Below, piece after piece: positions 55,029 to 56,434 of a stretch of 56,434 nucleotides of DNA. This DNA is from Liquorilactobacillus mali (lineage in GTDB: Bacteria; Bacillota; Bacilli; Lactobacillales; Lactobacillaceae): assembly GCF_001437155.1 (NCBI RefSeq), contig NZ_JQAR01000004.1, positions 1 through 56,434 on the forward strand. The letters run 5' to 3'. The notes under the pieces were generated by a model. The model made no database searches, was not told the origin of the DNA, and saw only the letters and a list, made by a program, of their open reading frames with translations. The translations under genes and the position numbers were made by a program. Each line of letters starts with the position of its first letter. The first letter of the stretch is position 1.

Positions 55029-56434
55029 TTGGGAAAAATCCATGAATTAACAGATATTTTGGCTGATCAGATTGCTGCTGGTGAGGTTGTTGAGCGTCCC
55101 GCATCTGTCGTTAAAGAGTTAGTTGAGAACGCAATTGATGCTAATAGTTCACAAATTGACATTTTAGTGGAAGACGGTGGATTGGCTAAAATTCAGGTTA
55201 TCGATAATGGTGAAGGCATCGAAGACAGTGATGTGGAACTAGCTTTTAAGAGACATTCGACTAGTAAAATTTTGACAAAAAAGGATTTGTTCAAAATTAG
55301 AACACTTGGCTTTAGGGGTGAAGCTCTTCCAAGCATAGCGTCGGTAGCGGAAGTTGAACTGGAAACAGCTGCTAAGAATGCTACTGGGACGGTCATTAAG
55401 ATTAAGGGTGGACAAATTCTTGAAAAGAAAATGGCAGCACGTTCACAAGGAACAACGATCACGGTAGCTGACTTGTTTTTTAATACTCCTGCCAGACTGA
55501 AATATCTCAAGAGTATCCAGACTGAGCTGGCTGCAATCAGTGATATTGTGAACAGATTGGCTTTGAGCAACACGGATATCGCGTTTTCATTCTCAAGTAA
55601 TGGTAAAACTTTGCTACAGACTGCTGGCAATGGAAATTTACAACAGACAATTAGTGCAATCTATGGTGTCAATAATGCTAGGAAAATGCTGGCTTTTGCG
55701 AACGAAGACCTTGATTTTAAGATTAGCGGCTTTGTATCTTTACCCGAATTAACAAGGGCATCCAAGAATTATATCAGTATCTTGATTAATGGCAGGTATA
55801 TTAAGAATTATCAACTAACGAATGCAATTATAAAGGGATATGGATCCAAGCTGATGGTTGGCCGATATCCATTTGCCGTCCTTGCAATTTCATTGGATCC
55901 GCTTTTGATTGATGTTAATGTGCATCCTACAAAACAAGAAGTCAGAATTAGTAAGGAAGAACAATTAGGTGGATTAATACGAGAAAGTATTGCACAAAGA
56001 ATTGCACCGGAGAATTTGATCCCCGATGCACTGAAGAACCTCGAAAAAAAAGAGAAATCTGCAGTTGATTTAAAACAATTGGAGATTGATTTGAATGAGT
56101 CTTCTAGACTTTATCAAACAAAAAATGAAACACCTGTAAGCTTACAGAAAGATAAAACTTCTTCTGGTTATGGGGATGTGTCAGATAAGGTAGACGAGAA
56201 GACGCTGGTGGATAAAGAAAGTGTTCCAGATGTTTTTGTAGTTGAAAAAAAAGCTGATTTGACAACTAATTTGGCCGAGTGGGATAAAAAATATGGTAAT
56301 AAGGGTGGCAAGAAACAGGCTGATACCCAGTTTCCTATAAAACAAGCCAGTTTAGACGAGCAAAAAACAAAAAAGAGGTTTCCAGACCTAGTATATATTG
56401 GACAAATGCATGGTACATATCTCTTTGCGCAAAG
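55029..56434 (+). CDS. mutL: DNA mismatch repair protein MutL (5' part, runs off the window)
   Basis: The first 468 residues of MutL; the frame is open to the end of the window. The GHKL ATPase domain is complete, with the catalytic pair Glu30 and Asn34 in KELVENAIDA, DNGEGI, RHSTSK and TLGFRGEALPSIASV. VHPTKQEVRI closes the N-terminal domain, and a low-complexity linker follows. The C-terminal dimer/endonuclease domain lies mostly outside the window. The start is TTG with GGAGG eight to nine bases before. It has no stop inside the window. Confidence 0.95.
   Translation, partial: MGKIHELTDILADQIAAGEVVERPASVVKELVENAIDANSSQIDILVEDGGLAKIQVIDNGEGIEDSDVELAFKRHSTSKILTKKDLFKIRTLGFRGEALPSIASVAEVELETAAKNATGTVIKIKGGQILEKKMAARSQGTTITVADLFFNTPARLKYLKSIQTELAAISDIVNRLALSNTDIAFSFSSNGKTLLQTAGNGNLQQTISAIYGVNNARKMLAFANEDLDFKISGFVSLPELTRASKNYISILINGRYIKNYQLTNAIIKGYGSKLMVGRYPFAVLAISLDPLLIDVNVHPTKQEVRISKEEQLGGLIRESIAQRIAPENLIPDALKNLEKKEKSAVDLKQLEIDLNESSRLYQTKNETPVSLQKDKTSSGYGDVSDKVDEKTLVDKESVPDVFVVEKKADLTTNLAEWDKKYGNKGGKKQADTQFPIKQASLDEQKTKKRFPDLVYIGQMHGTYLFAQ

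Noticed and set aside
1-56434. CRISPR arrays, insertion sequences, prophage genes, attachment sites, toxin-antitoxin or known defence genes
   Set aside because: I saw no direct-repeat array, transposase, integrase or phage-like protein; all clear genes are core metabolic, repair, transport or regulatory genes.

Overview
The window is a low-GC Gram-positive chromosome segment and almost certainly belongs to a member of the Lactobacillaceae. The evidence is the set of close homologues of Bacillus/lactobacillus housekeeping genes, the strong Shine-Dalgarno sequences, the frequent TTG and GTG starts, a T-box ahead of argS, a CcpA-type cre site at ackA and Gram-positive PurR-type PurBoxes at the pur genes. 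I cannot name the genus with confidence. No prophage, insertion sequence, CRISPR array, toxin-antitoxin pair or classical defence system is visible; this is mostly core genome.

Left part (1-19 kb). A lactonase-family protein, an orphan glucitol-type PTS IIA-like protein, GMP reductase (guaC), a YbaK-type tRNA deacylase, the 23S rRNA methyltransferase RlmA and TrmL lead into a long conserved Firmicute block: ftsK/spoIIIE - ymfF - ymfH - ymfI - rodZ - pgsA - cinA - recA. recA has a perfect LexA box. Two regulators follow (a Crp/Fnr protein and ArgR), then a bifunctional class A penicillin-binding protein behind a promoter flanked by an inverted repeat, and a YheA protein.

Middle part (19-29.9 kb). 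The nuclease set yhaO-yhaN-yhaM is followed by a tRNA-Leu(CAG) on the opposite strand, a UspA protein, two small membrane proteins of unknown function, an APC amino-acid permease, a minus-strand nucleotidyltransferase-like protein, ackA with a cre site, and a small coiled-coil protein.

Purine block (30-43.3 kb). A complete IMP pathway from PRPP lies here as purE-K-B, a 549-base gap, then purC-S-Q-L-F-M-N-H-D. It forms two transcription units, each with a PurBox-like sequence just upstream of its promoter. With guaC, purine synthesis and salvage genes are prominent in the window.

Right part (43.4-56.4 kb). A PLP aminotransferase and a divergent LysR regulator share an intergenic dyad. They are followed by a MATE exporter, a DUF2187-like protein, tRNA-Gly(CCC) placed directly ahead of a T-box leader and argS, then rny, ymdB, mutS and the 5' part of mutL, which runs off the window. 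In many Firmicutes recA, rny, ymdB and mutSL lie close together; here about 34.7 kb separates recA from rny.

I found no gene cluster that is clearly a new biological system. The most informative leads are regulatory or structural: candidate small structured RNAs, a repeated intergenic element with a TAACTTGAAGTTA palindrome and a conserved terminator, the paired PurBox promoters, the flanked penicillin-binding-protein promoter, the tRNA-Gly/T-box junction, and two enzymes or regulators with altered key residues (PurF, ArgR).
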